From NCBI GenBank assembly GCA_947479815.1, contig CANKAT010000030.1:1-33842 (forward strand): 33,842 bases of DNA, given 5' to 3'. A program made the position numbers and the translations under genes. This DNA is from Sphingobacteriaceae bacterium. Its GTDB lineage: Bacteria; Bacteroidota; Bacteroidia; Sphingobacteriales; Sphingobacteriaceae. Every line of letters begins with the position of its first letter. The first letter of the stretch is position 1. The notes beneath the pieces were generated by a model, which had not been told where the DNA came from, ran no database searches, and worked only from the letters and a program-made list of their open reading frames with translations. Shown in pieces: positions 16,930-24,934 of this stretch.

Positions 16930-17985
16930 TTATTGGTATTGTATATAACTTGGGCGTGGCTTAAGTTTCATAAGCTCTGCTGGAGTCATTAAACGGTTGG
17001 GAGCTTTTTTGAGGTCGTTTTTATAGAATAATTTAAATCCAGTAAACTGTACAGGTTCTGAATAGATAAAGTGACGATGTGTTCCCATTTTAAGTTCGGG
17101 CTCACCCCAGCCATCCATGTGCATAACCACTTGAACTTCAGGCCTTAATTTTATATTTTGGTAGTTAGTTACCATCTTTTTCGTAAAACGATGAACGATG
17201 AATATCTTAGGGGGTAAATTATTTGCTTTTACGAGTTTTGCAAGGTAATCAGATACATAATTGATCTCTGAAGCATCATATGTTCCTATTTTTCTGCCTG
17301 GTAAAACGCCTCCTTTCATCGAAAATTCAGGATCTATTCCCAAGTGAACATTTGGCATTTTTAGATATTTTTCAAGACGCGGAAGTTCTTCTCTGATGGT
17401 GCTTAATGCTACCTGAATATCAAGAAAAACGATCATTCCTTTTTTCATTCTTGAGATGGTTAATACGGAGTCGATCTGCTTATCAGGCATTCTATTTCTG
17501 TATTTCCCATCTTTTCCCGGATCACCTGCTGCAACCACAGCAATGTAATGTAATGCCGGTTGTACCGGTGTTTGAGGATCTGCTTTTTCCCATTTACTAA
17601 CTTCAGCATAGAGCATTCGAAGCATCTCTTTTGGTGCATACTCTCCAAGAGCCCCCATTTTTTTAGAATACAGGTTTCCATAATAGGTAACTACTCTTTT
17701 ATAAGGCAATATTGCCCCAGCAAGAGGATATGGTTGTTTTTTTACTGGCCATTTTCCGGTAGTATCACCATTGGCAAGTTCTTTGATTTTTTTAGTATAA
17801 AGTGCAGTATCTATAGGCTCAAGTGCAGCATCTTCTTCAATTTCTGAATCTGAACTGGCCAGTTCGCCATTGGCGTTGATCGCTGATTTGTTTCCTGTTT
17901 TGCTGTTTGACTCTGAACAGTTAGTAAATAGGGTTGCAAAAGCAAGAAATGCAACGCTCGATATCAGTAATTTGGGTTTTATCAT
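16930..17985 (-). CDS. Lipoprotein of unknown function
   Basis: The open frame reaches 18138, but the part before 17985 overlaps the end of the methyltransferase gene and lacks coding character. An ATG at 17985 gives 351 residues with a lipoprotein signal, MIKPKLLISSVAFLAFATLFTNC, followed by a Ser/Asn/Glu-rich linker. The Cys at 23 would carry the lipid. Downstream are regular blocks such as ALHYIAVVAAGDPG, GMIVFLDIQVA and NVHLGIDPEFSM, then KIFIVHRF and VVMHMDGWGEP. These alternate beta strands with acidic residues, as in a TIM-barrel-like glycosidase or deacetylase fold. That fold is an inference; I do not recognise the family. A TATATTTG box lies 66 bases upstream. Confidence 0.7.
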   Translation of the reverse strand: MIKPKLLISSVAFLAFATLFTNCSESNSKTGNKSAINANGELASSDSEIEEDAALEPIDTALYTKKIKELANGDTTGKWPVKKQPYPLAGAILPYKRVVTYYGNLYSKKMGALGEYAPKEMLRMLYAEVSKWEKADPQTPVQPALHYIAVVAAGDPGKDGKYRNRMPDKQIDSVLTISRMKKGMIVFLDIQVALSTIREELPRLEKYLKMPNVHLGIDPEFSMKGGVLPGRKIGTYDASEINYVSDYLAKLVKANNLPPKIFIVHRFTKKMVTNYQNIKLRPEVQVVMHMDGWGEPELKMGTHRHFIYSEPVQFTGFKLFYKNDLKKAPNRLMTPAELMKLKPRPSYIQYQ

Positions 17986-18051
17986 TCTAATTTTTGATTT
18001 TCGGTTTTGGTATTGAAAGCATATTAATTTAACACATACTTCCTTTATTAA

Positions 18052-18059
18052 CAAATATA
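18052..18059 (-). promoter_or_regulatory. Candidate -7 promoter element of the lipoprotein gene
   Basis: On the minus strand this reads TATATTTG, an exact TAnnTTTG. A TTTG at 18075-18078 (minus strand) lies 15 bases upstream and may act as a slightly close -33 element. It sits just past the methyltransferase stop. Confidence 0.45.
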
Positions 18060-18064
18060 TTTTA

Positions 18065-18946
18065 TCAAATCTTACAAAACTTTCCAAACACACCCAGGGG
18101 CAATTTATATCCTGAACTTGCCTGAAGGTAAAGTTCACCGCTTTCTAGGTTTTGAACTTTTGGGAAAGATGAACGGATCAGATTTTCGACTATAACAGAT
18201 GAAAATCCAAGCGAATAGGTGTTCAAAATAAGAAAATGTTCATCTTCGTCTAGCAATTTTACAACATCTTCCATCATCTCTTTGATATTGTCTTCAAGCT
18301 TCCATTTTTCACCATTCGGACCATGACCGTAAGCCGGCGGATCGAGAATGATGCCATTATATTTGCGTCCTCTTTTAACTTCGCGTTTAACGAATTTCAG
18401 GGCATCCTCAACGGTCCATCGAATATTTTCTAATCCTGACAAAGTCTGATTTTCATTTGCCCAGCTCACTACCTGTTTGATTGAATCGACATGAGTAGTT
18501 TCAGCACCTGCAGCACAGGCTGCCAAAGAGGCGCCTCCGGTATAGGCAAATAGATTTAGTATTTTTGGTTGTTCGGTTTTGAAACTTCCGATACACTTAA
18601 TGATGTAGTCCCAGTTAACGGCCTGCTCCGGAAAAATACCCAAATGCTTAAATGAAGTGAGGGCAAGCCTAAACTTTAAGGTGATATCTCCGTTTTTATA
18701 ATTAATATGCCATCTGTCGGGCGTTTTCTGATCTTTTTTTATCCACTCTCCTGATGTTGCTGAACGGCCCTTGAACCGGATATGGTGTAATTTAGTCCAG
18801 TCGCTTTCTGGAAGTCCCTTTCCCCAAACAGCCTGTGGTTCAGGACGTATTAAGATCACATTCCCAAATCGTTCCAGCTTTTCAAAATCACCACAATCGA
18901 TCAGCTCGTAATCTTTCCAGTTTTCAGGGGTTAACAGTTGAATCAT
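18065..18946 (-). CDS. Class I SAM-dependent methyltransferase, RlmI-like
   Basis: A 293-residue methyltransferase resembling the catalytic part of 23S rRNA cytosine-C5 methyltransferases (RlmI/RlmKL group), without an evident N-terminal PUA domain. Motif I is LNLFAYTGGASLAACAAGA, motif II the following HVDSIK, and motif IV is ILDPPAYGHGP. The DPPxYG form fits base-modifying enzymes of this group; the target is unknown. The start overlaps the end of mlaF by four bases (ATGA), so it is the last gene of the mlaE-mlaF unit. Confidence 0.82.
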   Translation of the reverse strand: MIQLLTPENWKDYELIDCGDFEKLERFGNVILIRPEPQAVWGKGLPESDWTKLHHIRFKGRSATSGEWIKKDQKTPDRWHINYKNGDITLKFRLALTSFKHLGIFPEQAVNWDYIIKCIGSFKTEQPKILNLFAYTGGASLAACAAGAETTHVDSIKQVVSWANENQTLSGLENIRWTVEDALKFVKREVKRGRKYNGIILDPPAYGHGPNGEKWKLEDNIKEMMEDVVKLLDEDEHFLILNTYSLGFSSVIVENLIRSSFPKVQNLESGELYLQASSGYKLPLGVFGKFCKI

Positions 18947-19698
18947 CTATTATTTTTTTGTAAAGCTTGCATGAATTTGCTGGCAAATACAAATTCATTT
19001 AGTTCAATATTATCAGTTTGCGAAATTTCTTTATTCGATCCTTCCCACCATTTTTTTCCTTCATGAAGGAAGATTATATTTTCACCGATACCCATAACAG
19101 AATTCATATCGTGGGTAACAACAATGGTAGTGGTTTTATATTCAACGGTTAATTCCTGAATAAGTTCGTCTATAACTATGGCAGTTTTAGGGTCGAGACC
19201 AGAATTGGGTTCATCTACAAAAAGATATTTTGGGGTCATGGCTATGGCACGGGCAATACCCACTCTTTTCTTCATTCCACCAGATAGCTCGGCAGGAAAC
19301 AATTTGTTTTTGCCTGCCAGATTTACTCTTTCCAGACAGAAATTGGCACGTTCAAGCTTTTCTTTGTGATTCTGATCGGTGAACATGTTTATTGGAAACA
19401 TGATATTATCCTCCACATTCATAGAATCAAATAGAGCAGAGCCCTGAAAAAGCATTCCGATCTCGGTACGGATTTCAATTCTAGACTGGAAGTTCATGCG
19501 TGTAAAATTTCGACCATCGTAAATTACGGAGCCTTCTTCAGGCTCATGTAATCCAACCATGCATTTCAATAAAGTTGTTTTTCCTGATCCGGAGCCACCG
19601 ATGATTAGGTTACACATTCCTTCTTTGAATTCTGCTGAAATACCTTTTAAAATATGATTTTCGCCGAATGTTTTATGTATGTTTCTGACCTCTATCAT
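18943..19698 (-). CDS. mlaF: ABC transporter ATP-binding protein, MlaF type
   Basis: The ATPase of a phospholipid transporter of the Mla/MCE class. The Walker A motif is GGSGSGKTTLLKC (about 34-46), the Q-loop lies in GMLFQGSALFDSM, the ABC signature is LSGGMKKRVGIARAI and Walker B is YLFVDEPNSGLDP. The SALFDSM sequence and the 251-residue length fit MlaF. It overlaps mlaE by four bases upstream and the methyltransferase by four bases downstream. The substrate-binding MlaD/MCE partner is not encoded in this group. Confidence 0.9.
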   Translation of the reverse strand: MIEVRNIHKTFGENHILKGISAEFKEGMCNLIIGGSGSGKTTLLKCMVGLHEPEEGSVIYDGRNFTRMNFQSRIEIRTEIGMLFQGSALFDSMNVEDNIMFPINMFTDQNHKEKLERANFCLERVNLAGKNKLFPAELSGGMKKRVGIARAIAMTPKYLFVDEPNSGLDPKTAIVIDELIQELTVEYKTTTIVVTHDMNSVMGIGENIIFLHEGKKWWEGSNKEISQTDNIELNEFVFASKFMQALQKNNR

Positions 19699-20429
19699 AG
19701 CAATAACTGTGCGACAAGGTAATCAGTGAAAAGTATGGCAATACAACTGATTACCACGGCCTTGGTACTTGAGCGGCCAACTTCAAGAGCTCCCCCATCG
19801 GTATAAAAACCCTGATAGGCTGCAACTGAAGTAATTATAAATCCAAAAATTACAGATTTAACCATCGATACTGTAAACGTAAAGGGGATGAAAGTTGTAG
19901 TGATTCCATTAATAAAATCCTGTCCTGTAACGGCTCCCGAGGCAGTGCCTGCTATATAGCCCCCTGTGATTGTCAATCCGATAGAGATGATCACTAATAA
20001 TGGAATCATGGTAACTGCACCAATGATCTTTGGCAGAATCAGGTAGCCAGGACTGTTTATGCCCATTATCTCAAGTGCATCAATCTGCTCAGTAACGCGC
20101 ATGGTTCCAATTTGCGAAGCAACACTTGACCCAACTTTTCCAGCAAGTACAATAGCAGAAATGGTTGGACTAAGTTCTAGTATTGCTGAATCACGAACAA
20201 TCATACCAATTACAGATCTCGGTATAAAATCACTTACCAGCTGAAATGCAGTCTGCACGGTTGTTACCGCACCCAAAAACAAGGATATAATAGCAATTAT
20301 TCCTAGTGAGCCTACACCTATGGAAACCATTTCATGTAAAATCTCAGTTCGGTAAATATTCCATTTTTCAGGTCTGCGGAACACAGCTTTTAGCAATAAA
20401 ATATATTTACCTAAGGGGTGAAATATCAT
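19695..20429 (-). CDS. mlaE: MlaE-family lipid ABC transporter permease
   Basis: A 244-residue inner-membrane permease with about five hydrophobic segments. It has the family blocks AVTTVQTAFQL, ELSPTISAIVLAGKVGSSVASQIGTMRVTEQIDALEIMG and VSMVKSVIFGF. The EQIDALEIMG loop is the coupling segment that meets MlaF. It is the first gene of a three-gene minus-strand unit. In the upstream region the minus strand reads TACATTTG at 20513-20506, an exact TAnnTTTG -7 box 77 bases before the start. Confidence 0.9.
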   Translation of the reverse strand: MIFHPLGKYILLLKAVFRRPEKWNIYRTEILHEMVSIGVGSLGIIAIISLFLGAVTTVQTAFQLVSDFIPRSVIGMIVRDSAILELSPTISAIVLAGKVGSSVASQIGTMRVTEQIDALEIMGINSPGYLILPKIIGAVTMIPLLVIISIGLTITGGYIAGTASGAVTGQDFINGITTTFIPFTFTVSMVKSVIFGFIITSVAAYQGFYTDGGALEVGRSSTKAVVISCIAILFTDYLVAQLLL

Positions 20430-20505
20430 TTGACAATTGTTTCTTTACAGATTATACAATATTAATATAAAATTATCATCCACTCACAGATGATTAATAA
20501 TTTAG

Positions 20506-20513
20506 CAAATGTA
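20506..20513 (-). promoter_or_regulatory. Candidate -7 promoter element of the mlaE-mlaF unit
   Basis: On the minus strand this is TACATTTG, matching TAnnTTTG. No good -33 box was seen. The divergent SDR gene starts 55 bases away on the other side. Confidence 0.35.
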
Positions 20514-20567
20514 ATCAATTGGCATTATGCCTTAAATTACCCCGATTGATTTTCTTAAATTTAACTT

Positions 20568-21269
20568 ATGAATGCTATTGTTACCGGTACAACAAAAGGA
20601 ATAGGCAGTGCTATTGTCAGGCAACTTGCTGCTCATAATTTTAACATCGTTTTGTGTGCAAGAAACCAACAAGAACTCGATGCCCAACTCGTTGAACTAA
20701 GAGAAGCCTATCCTAAACTTTGTTTTTATGGAATGAAGGCAGACATGGAAAATATGACTGATGTCAAAGAATTTGCAAATTTTTCATTAAAATGTCTGGG
20801 ATCTGCAGATGTTTTGGTGAATAATGCGGGTTTATACATTCCATCTAATGTATTGCAGGAGGAAGAGTCATCCTTGGAAAGGCAGATGAAAGTCAATGTT
20901 TTTGCACCACATTATTTAAGTAAATTTATTGCAGAGCGTATGAAATTAAAATCTGCAGGTCATATTTTCAATATTTGCTCAATTGCAAGTGTTAATCCAG
21001 TGATTAACGCTGGCTCATACAGTATAAGTAAGGCTGCATTATTAAGTCTGAGCAAAGTATTAAGAGAAGCACTAATGCCATTTGGCATCAAGGTTACCGC
21101 TATTTTGCCGGGAGCAACACTGACCGATTCATGGGCGGGAACCACATTGCCCTCCGAAAGGTTTATTGCTCCAGAAGATGTTGCAAGTAGTATCATCAAT
21201 TGTCTGCAAATGAGTGCAGGAGCAAATGTTGATGAGGTACTCATTAGGCCTTTAAAAGGTGAAATTTAA
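20568..21269 (+). CDS. Short-chain dehydrogenase/reductase
   Basis: A 233-residue cytosolic NAD(P)-dependent oxidoreductase of the classical SDR family. The cofactor loop is TGTTKGIGSAI (residues 7-17), followed by NNAGLY, a catalytic serine in ICSIAS, and YSISK with the active-site Tyr and Lys. It resembles 3-oxoacyl-ACP reductases in shape, but the substrate cannot be assigned. It is divergent from mlaE. No poly-T hairpin follows; a GAGAACA/TGTTCTC inverted repeat (21310-21316 and 21338-21344) lies downstream. Confidence 0.88.
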   Translation: MNAIVTGTTKGIGSAIVRQLAAHNFNIVLCARNQQELDAQLVELREAYPKLCFYGMKADMENMTDVKEFANFSLKCLGSADVLVNNAGLYIPSNVLQEEESSLERQMKVNVFAPHYLSKFIAERMKLKSAGHIFNICSIASVNPVINAGSYSISKAALLSLSKVLREALMPFGIKVTAILPGATLTDSWAGTTLPSERFIAPEDVASSIINCLQMSAGANVDEVLIRPLKGEI

Positions 21270-21362
21270 GATTAGATTTTTTTTCACCGACATTTCATTG
21301 GACTTTACCGAGAACATAGGATAACCTACCTAATTACTGTTCTCAGCATTAAGCTTATAGCT

Positions 21363-21370
21363 TAGTTTTG
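21363..21370 (+). promoter_or_regulatory. Candidate -7 promoter element of the PspC/LiaF unit
   Basis: TAGTTTTG fits TAnnTTTG, 74 bases before the ATG at 21445. No convincing -33 box was seen. Confidence 0.3.
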
Positions 21371-21444
21371 ATCTATCAATTGAAATAAAAAAGAATAATA
21401 GATTTTAAAAACTAAAACTAGCTGAATATTTAAACGCTAAGAAA

Positions 21445-22032
21445 ATGGAAAAGAAACTTCAACGTAACCAACAGGATAAAATGATTGCTGGTGTTTGCTC
21501 CGGACTGGCAGATTATTTTGATGTGGATGTAACCTGGGTTAGGATTGCTTTTGTTATAGCTGTTATGGCAGGTGCTTCAGGTTTGCTTGCTTACCTAGTA
21601 CTTTGGATTGCCGTTCCAAGAAAACCTTATCTGCCTGATTATGCAAAGTTTACAACAAATTACAACGTAAATGACCCTGCAAATTCATCTAATCCAATAC
21701 CGGGAATGGCATATTCAAAACCTAAGAAAAGAGATACGGGTAAGGGACGTTTAATTGTAGGAGTTATTTTTATAGTATTTGGAACATTCTTTCTTCTGAA
21801 CGAATTTAATTTGATCCCTGATTGGGTTGAGTTTCACAATTTATGGCCATTGATATTAATAGGAATGGGAATTTATACGCTTTCTGGAGCGTTAAATAAT
21901 AATAAATGGAAAGATGATTTGGCTCAATTTACCACATTTAGTGAGCCTGAAGTAAAGCCTGAAACTCCCGAAAATAAAGGTACTGAAGAAACTAACCCAA
22001 ATACTGACGATTCTACTAATAAGACAATATGA
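21445..22032 (+). CDS. PspC-domain protein with a second LiaF-type membrane segment
   Basis: A 195-residue membrane protein. Residues about 1-62 are a PspC domain: LQRNQQDKMIAGVCSGLADYF, then DVTWVRIAFV and a membrane helix ending LWIAVP. This is the domain of phage-shock envelope-stress sensors. Residues about 95-145 are a second hydrophobic unit (LIVGVIFIVFGTFFLLNEF, then LWPLILIGMGIY) of the DUF5668/LiaF-TM type. The tail is hydrophilic and Glu/Thr/Asn-rich. It overlaps the next gene by four bases (ATGA). It is probably an inner-membrane stress-response component. Confidence 0.88.
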   Translation: MEKKLQRNQQDKMIAGVCSGLADYFDVDVTWVRIAFVIAVMAGASGLLAYLVLWIAVPRKPYLPDYAKFTTNYNVNDPANSSNPIPGMAYSKPKKRDTGKGRLIVGVIFIVFGTFFLLNEFNLIPDWVEFHNLWPLILIGMGIYTLSGALNNNKWKDDLAQFTTFSEPEVKPETPENKGTEETNPNTDDSTNKTI

Positions 22033-22967
22033 AAACCGGAAAAATTGTTTGGGGATTGATCTACATTTTCATAGGATCGATATTCCTACTGGATAACTTT
22101 AACGTAATAGACTTTTATTGGGTTTCAGTATGGCGGTTTTGGCCAGTGATCTTTATTTTAATCGGTACTAATATGCTGCTCAGTAGGTTTGGGAATCAAA
22201 AGGTAGTTCCTGCTTTGGTTGCAGCAATTACATTGGTAGCCTTAGCGCTGATCGGATATCAGGGTTCTCGTCCCAATGACGATAGCAGGTGGATCAGCTT
22301 CCAATTCGACAATGAAGATAATGGTAATGATTCAACACTATATACTCCGAATTATTTTATAGAACCTTATGGAGGTGCCAAGAGAGCAGAATTAACTATT
22401 CAGGGCGGAGCTACCAGTTTTAAACTTCAGGATACAACCTCGAGTCTTTTTGAAGCAGATGTTAAAAAACAATTTGCAAAATACACTCTCACAAAAAGTA
22501 TCAGTGATTCTGTTGAAGTTTTAAATTTCAAGATGCGCAGCGGTGAGCAACGCTGGAATCTGGATGAAATGGAGAATAATAAAACGAATATTCGTTTGAA
22601 TTTGACTCCGGTTTGGGATATTCATATAGGGATGGGAGCAGGAGAGGCTATTTTCGATCTGACACCTTATAAAGTAAGTTCCCTTAAATTTGAGGGTGGA
22701 GCCGCTTCATTTGAAGCAAAAATTGGTTCGCTTCAACCGCTAACCAGTGTCACTGTTGAAACAGGAGTTGCAAATGTTGAGATTGATGTGCCATCTGAAT
22801 CAGGGTGCCGCATTGTAGTAGATAGTGGACTTTCATCCAAAGATTTCATCGGCTTTAATAAACAGTCTGATGGCACCTACCAGACCAGCAATTACAACAC
22901 AGCAGCAAAAAAAATCAATATTAGTCTGAAAGGTGGACTCTCTTCATTTGAAGTTAGAAAGTATTAA
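22029..22967 (+). CDS. LiaF-like membrane protein (DUF5668 plus beta-helical C-terminal domain)
   Basis: A 312-residue protein. The N-terminal two-helix unit (IVWGLIYIFIGSIFLLDNF, then FWPVIFILIGTNMLLSRFG) repeats the second membrane unit of the PspC gene just upstream. After an acidic linker, residues about 115-312 show recurring Gly-Gly-Ala strands: TIQGGATSFKL, GMGAGEAIFDL, FEGGAASFEA, ETGVANVEIDV and KGGLSSFEV. This fits the LiaF C-terminal / DUF4097-like beta-helix fold. LiaF-type proteins modulate envelope-stress signalling, so this pair is likely an operon with that role. An intrinsic terminator follows. Confidence 0.83.
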   Translation: MKTGKIVWGLIYIFIGSIFLLDNFNVIDFYWVSVWRFWPVIFILIGTNMLLSRFGNQKVVPALVAAITLVALALIGYQGSRPNDDSRWISFQFDNEDNGNDSTLYTPNYFIEPYGGAKRAELTIQGGATSFKLQDTTSSLFEADVKKQFAKYTLTKSISDSVEVLNFKMRSGEQRWNLDEMENNKTNIRLNLTPVWDIHIGMGAGEAIFDLTPYKVSSLKFEGGAASFEAKIGSLQPLTSVTVETGVANVEIDVPSESGCRIVVDSGLSSKDFIGFNKQSDGTYQTSNYNTAAKKINISLKGGLSSFEVRKY

Positions 22968-23012
22968 CCCCATATACCCCGAATAACCGGAGGTAATTGA
23001 TAGACTTAGGCC

Positions 23013-23041
23013 AGACTTTGGATTTAATCCAAAGTCTTTTT
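23013..23041 (+). terminator. Intrinsic terminator, just before the RDD gene
   Basis: A perfect 12-bp stem (AGACTTTGGATT at 23013-23024 with its complement at 23026-23037), then a run of T. It lies 46 bases after the LiaF-like stop and only 15 bases from stem to the RDD ATG. Confidence 0.83.
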
Positions 23042-23052
23042 ATATATAAAAA

Positions 23053-23658
23053 ATGAAAGAATATAGTGTAGTTATTGAAGGAAAGCCCAGTGGTCCGTAT
23101 GCGCTAGCAGAATTGAAGGGACTAAAAATCAAGACCGGAACTTTTGTGAAATCAGAGGAGATGGATGACTATAAAGAAGCACATGAGGTTCCAGAATTGT
23201 GTGAATTTCTTGGGTTAAAAGCTCATGTTAGTCTTCCTCAGTATTTTGCTAGTCTGGATGTAAGGCTGCTGGCTGTGATCATCGACTATTTTATCATTTT
23301 TGGGATATATTGTGTTATCGCTACCGCAGTAGTACTCTTTATTGATGAAAAGCAATTACGAATTATTGTATCATTAGCCGGCCTAGGCATCATTCCTGAA
23401 GCAAAATTTATCTACAGTATTGTGATGGAATCTTCAATACGGCAAGGTACTTGGGGTAAGGTTTTAATGGGATTGAAGGTTAGCGATGAAAAGGGGAATC
23501 CCATAACATTTAGTCGCTCCTTGGTAAGAAACCTGAGTAAAATACTCAGTACAGCAACTCTTGGATTAGGCTATCTGATGGGCTTTTTTGATAAACGACA
23601 ACAGTGTTTGCATGATAGGATCGCAGGAACTGTGGTGATTAAGGATAGGCTGATTTGA
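23053..23658 (+). CDS. GYF_2 - RDD family membrane protein
   Basis: A 201-residue protein. The N-terminal part (residues 1-50, GKPSGPYALAELKGLKIKTGT, then a short acidic segment) fits the GYF_2/DUF4339 domain, a peptide-recognition module. Residues about 60-200 are an RDD domain: DVRLLAVIIDYFIIF, a second helix, QGTWGKVLMGLKVSDEKG, RSLVRNLSKIL and a late helix before the final HDRIAGTVVI. RDD proteins are inner-membrane, mostly of unknown function, some linked to ion or solute transport. Its ATG lies 15 bases after the terminator stem of the upstream unit, so its promoter is unclear. A 13-copy heptamer array starts at the base after its stop codon. Confidence 0.85.
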   Translation: MKEYSVVIEGKPSGPYALAELKGLKIKTGTFVKSEEMDDYKEAHEVPELCEFLGLKAHVSLPQYFASLDVRLLAVIIDYFIIFGIYCVIATAVVLFIDEKQLRIIVSLAGLGIIPEAKFIYSIVMESSIRQGTWGKVLMGLKVSDEKGNPITFSRSLVRNLSKILSTATLGLGYLMGFFDKRQQCLHDRIAGTVVIKDRLI

Positions 23659-23749
23659 GTTGTCAGTTATCAGTTGTCAGTTATCAGTTATCTGTTGTCA
23701 GTTATCAGTTGTCAGTTATCTGTTGTCAGTTATCTGTTGTCTGTTATCT
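23659..23749 (+). repeat. Thirteen-copy heptanucleotide tandem repeat GTT(A/G)TC(A/T)
   Basis: Thirteen consecutive 7-bp units with no length change. Copies are GTTGTCA, GTTATCA, GTTATCT or GTTGTCT, so only positions 4 and 7 vary. The array begins at the base after the RDD stop codon and is followed by four related-length units GAGGTAT, GAAGTCA, GAGGTAT, GAAAAAA (23750-23777). Confidence 0.95.
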
Positions 23750-23807
23750 GAGGTATGAAGTCAGAGGTATGAAAAAAGCAGAGAATTTCAATTAGCACTA
23801 AACAGTC

Positions 23808-23842
23808 TTTGTTCTTGGTTCTTGATTCTTGATTCTGTTGTC
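23808..23842 (+). repeat. Second heptanucleotide array, TTGATTC type
   Basis: TTTGTTC, TTGGTTC, TTGATTC, TTGATTC and TGTTGTC follow in phase at 7-bp steps. The unit differs from the upstream array but the period is the same. Confidence 0.8.
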
Positions 23843-23890
23843 TGGGGATTTGAATACTAGTGAAGATTTTAATTATTGAAACTAATTATA

Positions 23891-23939
23891 CTTTCCGCTT
23901 TCCGCTTTTAGCTTTCTGCTTTTAGCTTTCAGCTTTCTC
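23891..23939 (+). repeat. Third heptanucleotide array, CTTTCNG type
   Basis: Seven 7-bp units: CTTTCCG twice, then CTTTTAG, CTTTCTG, CTTTTAG, CTTTCAG and CTTTCTC. The last unit runs two bases into the stop codon of the minus-strand DUF1080 gene. Confidence 0.92.
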
Positions 23940-24756
23940 ACTGGAGTATTCCCTTAAGCTTAGCATCCAACTTAGCAGGATTATTCATGTATTTTGCAAG
24001 ATTGAATAATTTCACGTTTCGGAACTCTACCGGATGGCTTTCGCTTTGCAATGAAATGTATCCTTCTTTCAAAGCTTTTCCATCTATTTTAACTGTCGGA
24101 TCAAAATTTGCTACGTTTCCACCACCTATCTGTGGTTTAGTATATTCAAAAACGGTTTTTCCTTCCAGGCGATGTTGAATTAATGAATCGCCAAGAACAA
24201 CGATCTCGGCTCGCACCCACTGATCACCATGATACGTTTTTGAGGTAGAATTCACGCAATGAGGTGTAAATAATTTCCCATTGAGGAATACGTTGGTGCC
24301 TGGAGTACAAAGGTTTAATGTTGTTCTTGCATTCTTGCCATCGCCGCCCAGAAACTGGGTTTCGAGAGAAATTGGAAAATCCTGATTTAGACCCATGCTT
24401 TCAGGAGATTGACCATGTAGCATGGCTCCGCTATTTCTAATAGCCCAACCTGGTCCGCCAGGAATCTGGTTTCCTGTAAACCGATATTCAACAACTAAAA
24501 CATAGGCAGAATATGGGTTTTTATAAAAAATATGACCGTACCGATCCTTCCATTCAGAATAGCCATCATACGAAACTTTCATTACTCCGTTTTCAACTCG
24601 AAAGGTATTGGCATAATTATCATTCAGTGGGTGACCATTAATCTTCACTTTCCAGTCTTTGAGGTCTTTTCCATTGAAGAGATTGATCCAGCCTTTTTGT
24701 GCAAAACCTGAATTAACAATAATTGTGAAAAGGAAAATTAAAACTATTTTTTTCAT
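23938..24756 (-). CDS. DUF1080 protein (3-keto-disaccharide hydrolase family), secreted
   Basis: A 272-residue exported protein with signal peptide MKKIVLIFLFTIIVNSGFAQ. The family opening GWINLFNGKDLKDWKVK is followed by the LamG-like concanavalin-type core: YVLVVEYRF, GGPGWAIRNSGAMLHG, ISLETQFLGGD, GDQWVRAEIVVLGD, then GYISLQSESHPVEFRNVKL. DUF1080 domains are common in sugar-degrading Bacteroidota, and some hydrolyse 3-keto-glycosides. The exact sugar here is unknown. The gene is convergent with the RDD gene across heptamer arrays. Upstream (24757-24934) there is a short A+T-rich stretch and the hairpins described separately. Confidence 0.87.
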   Translation of the reverse strand: MKKIVLIFLFTIIVNSGFAQKGWINLFNGKDLKDWKVKINGHPLNDNYANTFRVENGVMKVSYDGYSEWKDRYGHIFYKNPYSAYVLVVEYRFTGNQIPGGPGWAIRNSGAMLHGQSPESMGLNQDFPISLETQFLGGDGKNARTTLNLCTPGTNVFLNGKLFTPHCVNSTSKTYHGDQWVRAEIVVLGDSLIQHRLEGKTVFEYTKPQIGGGNVANFDPTVKIDGKALKEGYISLQSESHPVEFRNVKLFNLAKYMNNPAKLDAKLKGILQ

Positions 24757-24870
24757 CTGTCTATGTATTGTTTTTTAAGGATGATGTAGCGATTATGATT
24801 TAATAATCTTACCCCTGTGGATTTTGCCTAAATCATGATGGTTTCATGAAATTAATACTAGAGTGTTATT

Positions 24871-24923
24871 GGTTAGAAACACCAACCACAGTTAATGGGG
24901 GCACACGCGAAACACGTGCGCCA
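24871..24923 (-). repeat. Dyads after the RidA-like gene
   Basis: Two features lie just past the stop of the minus-strand gene. One is an imperfect hairpin of GGCACACG with CGTGCGCC and one mismatch (about 24899-24921). The other is the segment AACACCAACCAC at about 24879-24890, which repeats the core of the hairpin at 25718-25739. Neither is followed by a T run. Confidence 0.45.
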
Positions 24924-24934
24924 GCTATATAAAA

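Noticed and set aside
17986-18138. N-terminal extension of the lipoprotein frame
   Set aside because: It overlaps the methyltransferase gene and lies before a proper lipoprotein signal and its likely promoter.
21310-21344. Terminator after the SDR gene
   Set aside because: The GAGAACA/TGTTCTC repeat has a long spacer and no T run; it could be an operator but evidence is thin.
23659-23939. CRISPR array
   Set aside because: The units are 7 bp and directly adjacent, with no spacers and no cas genes.
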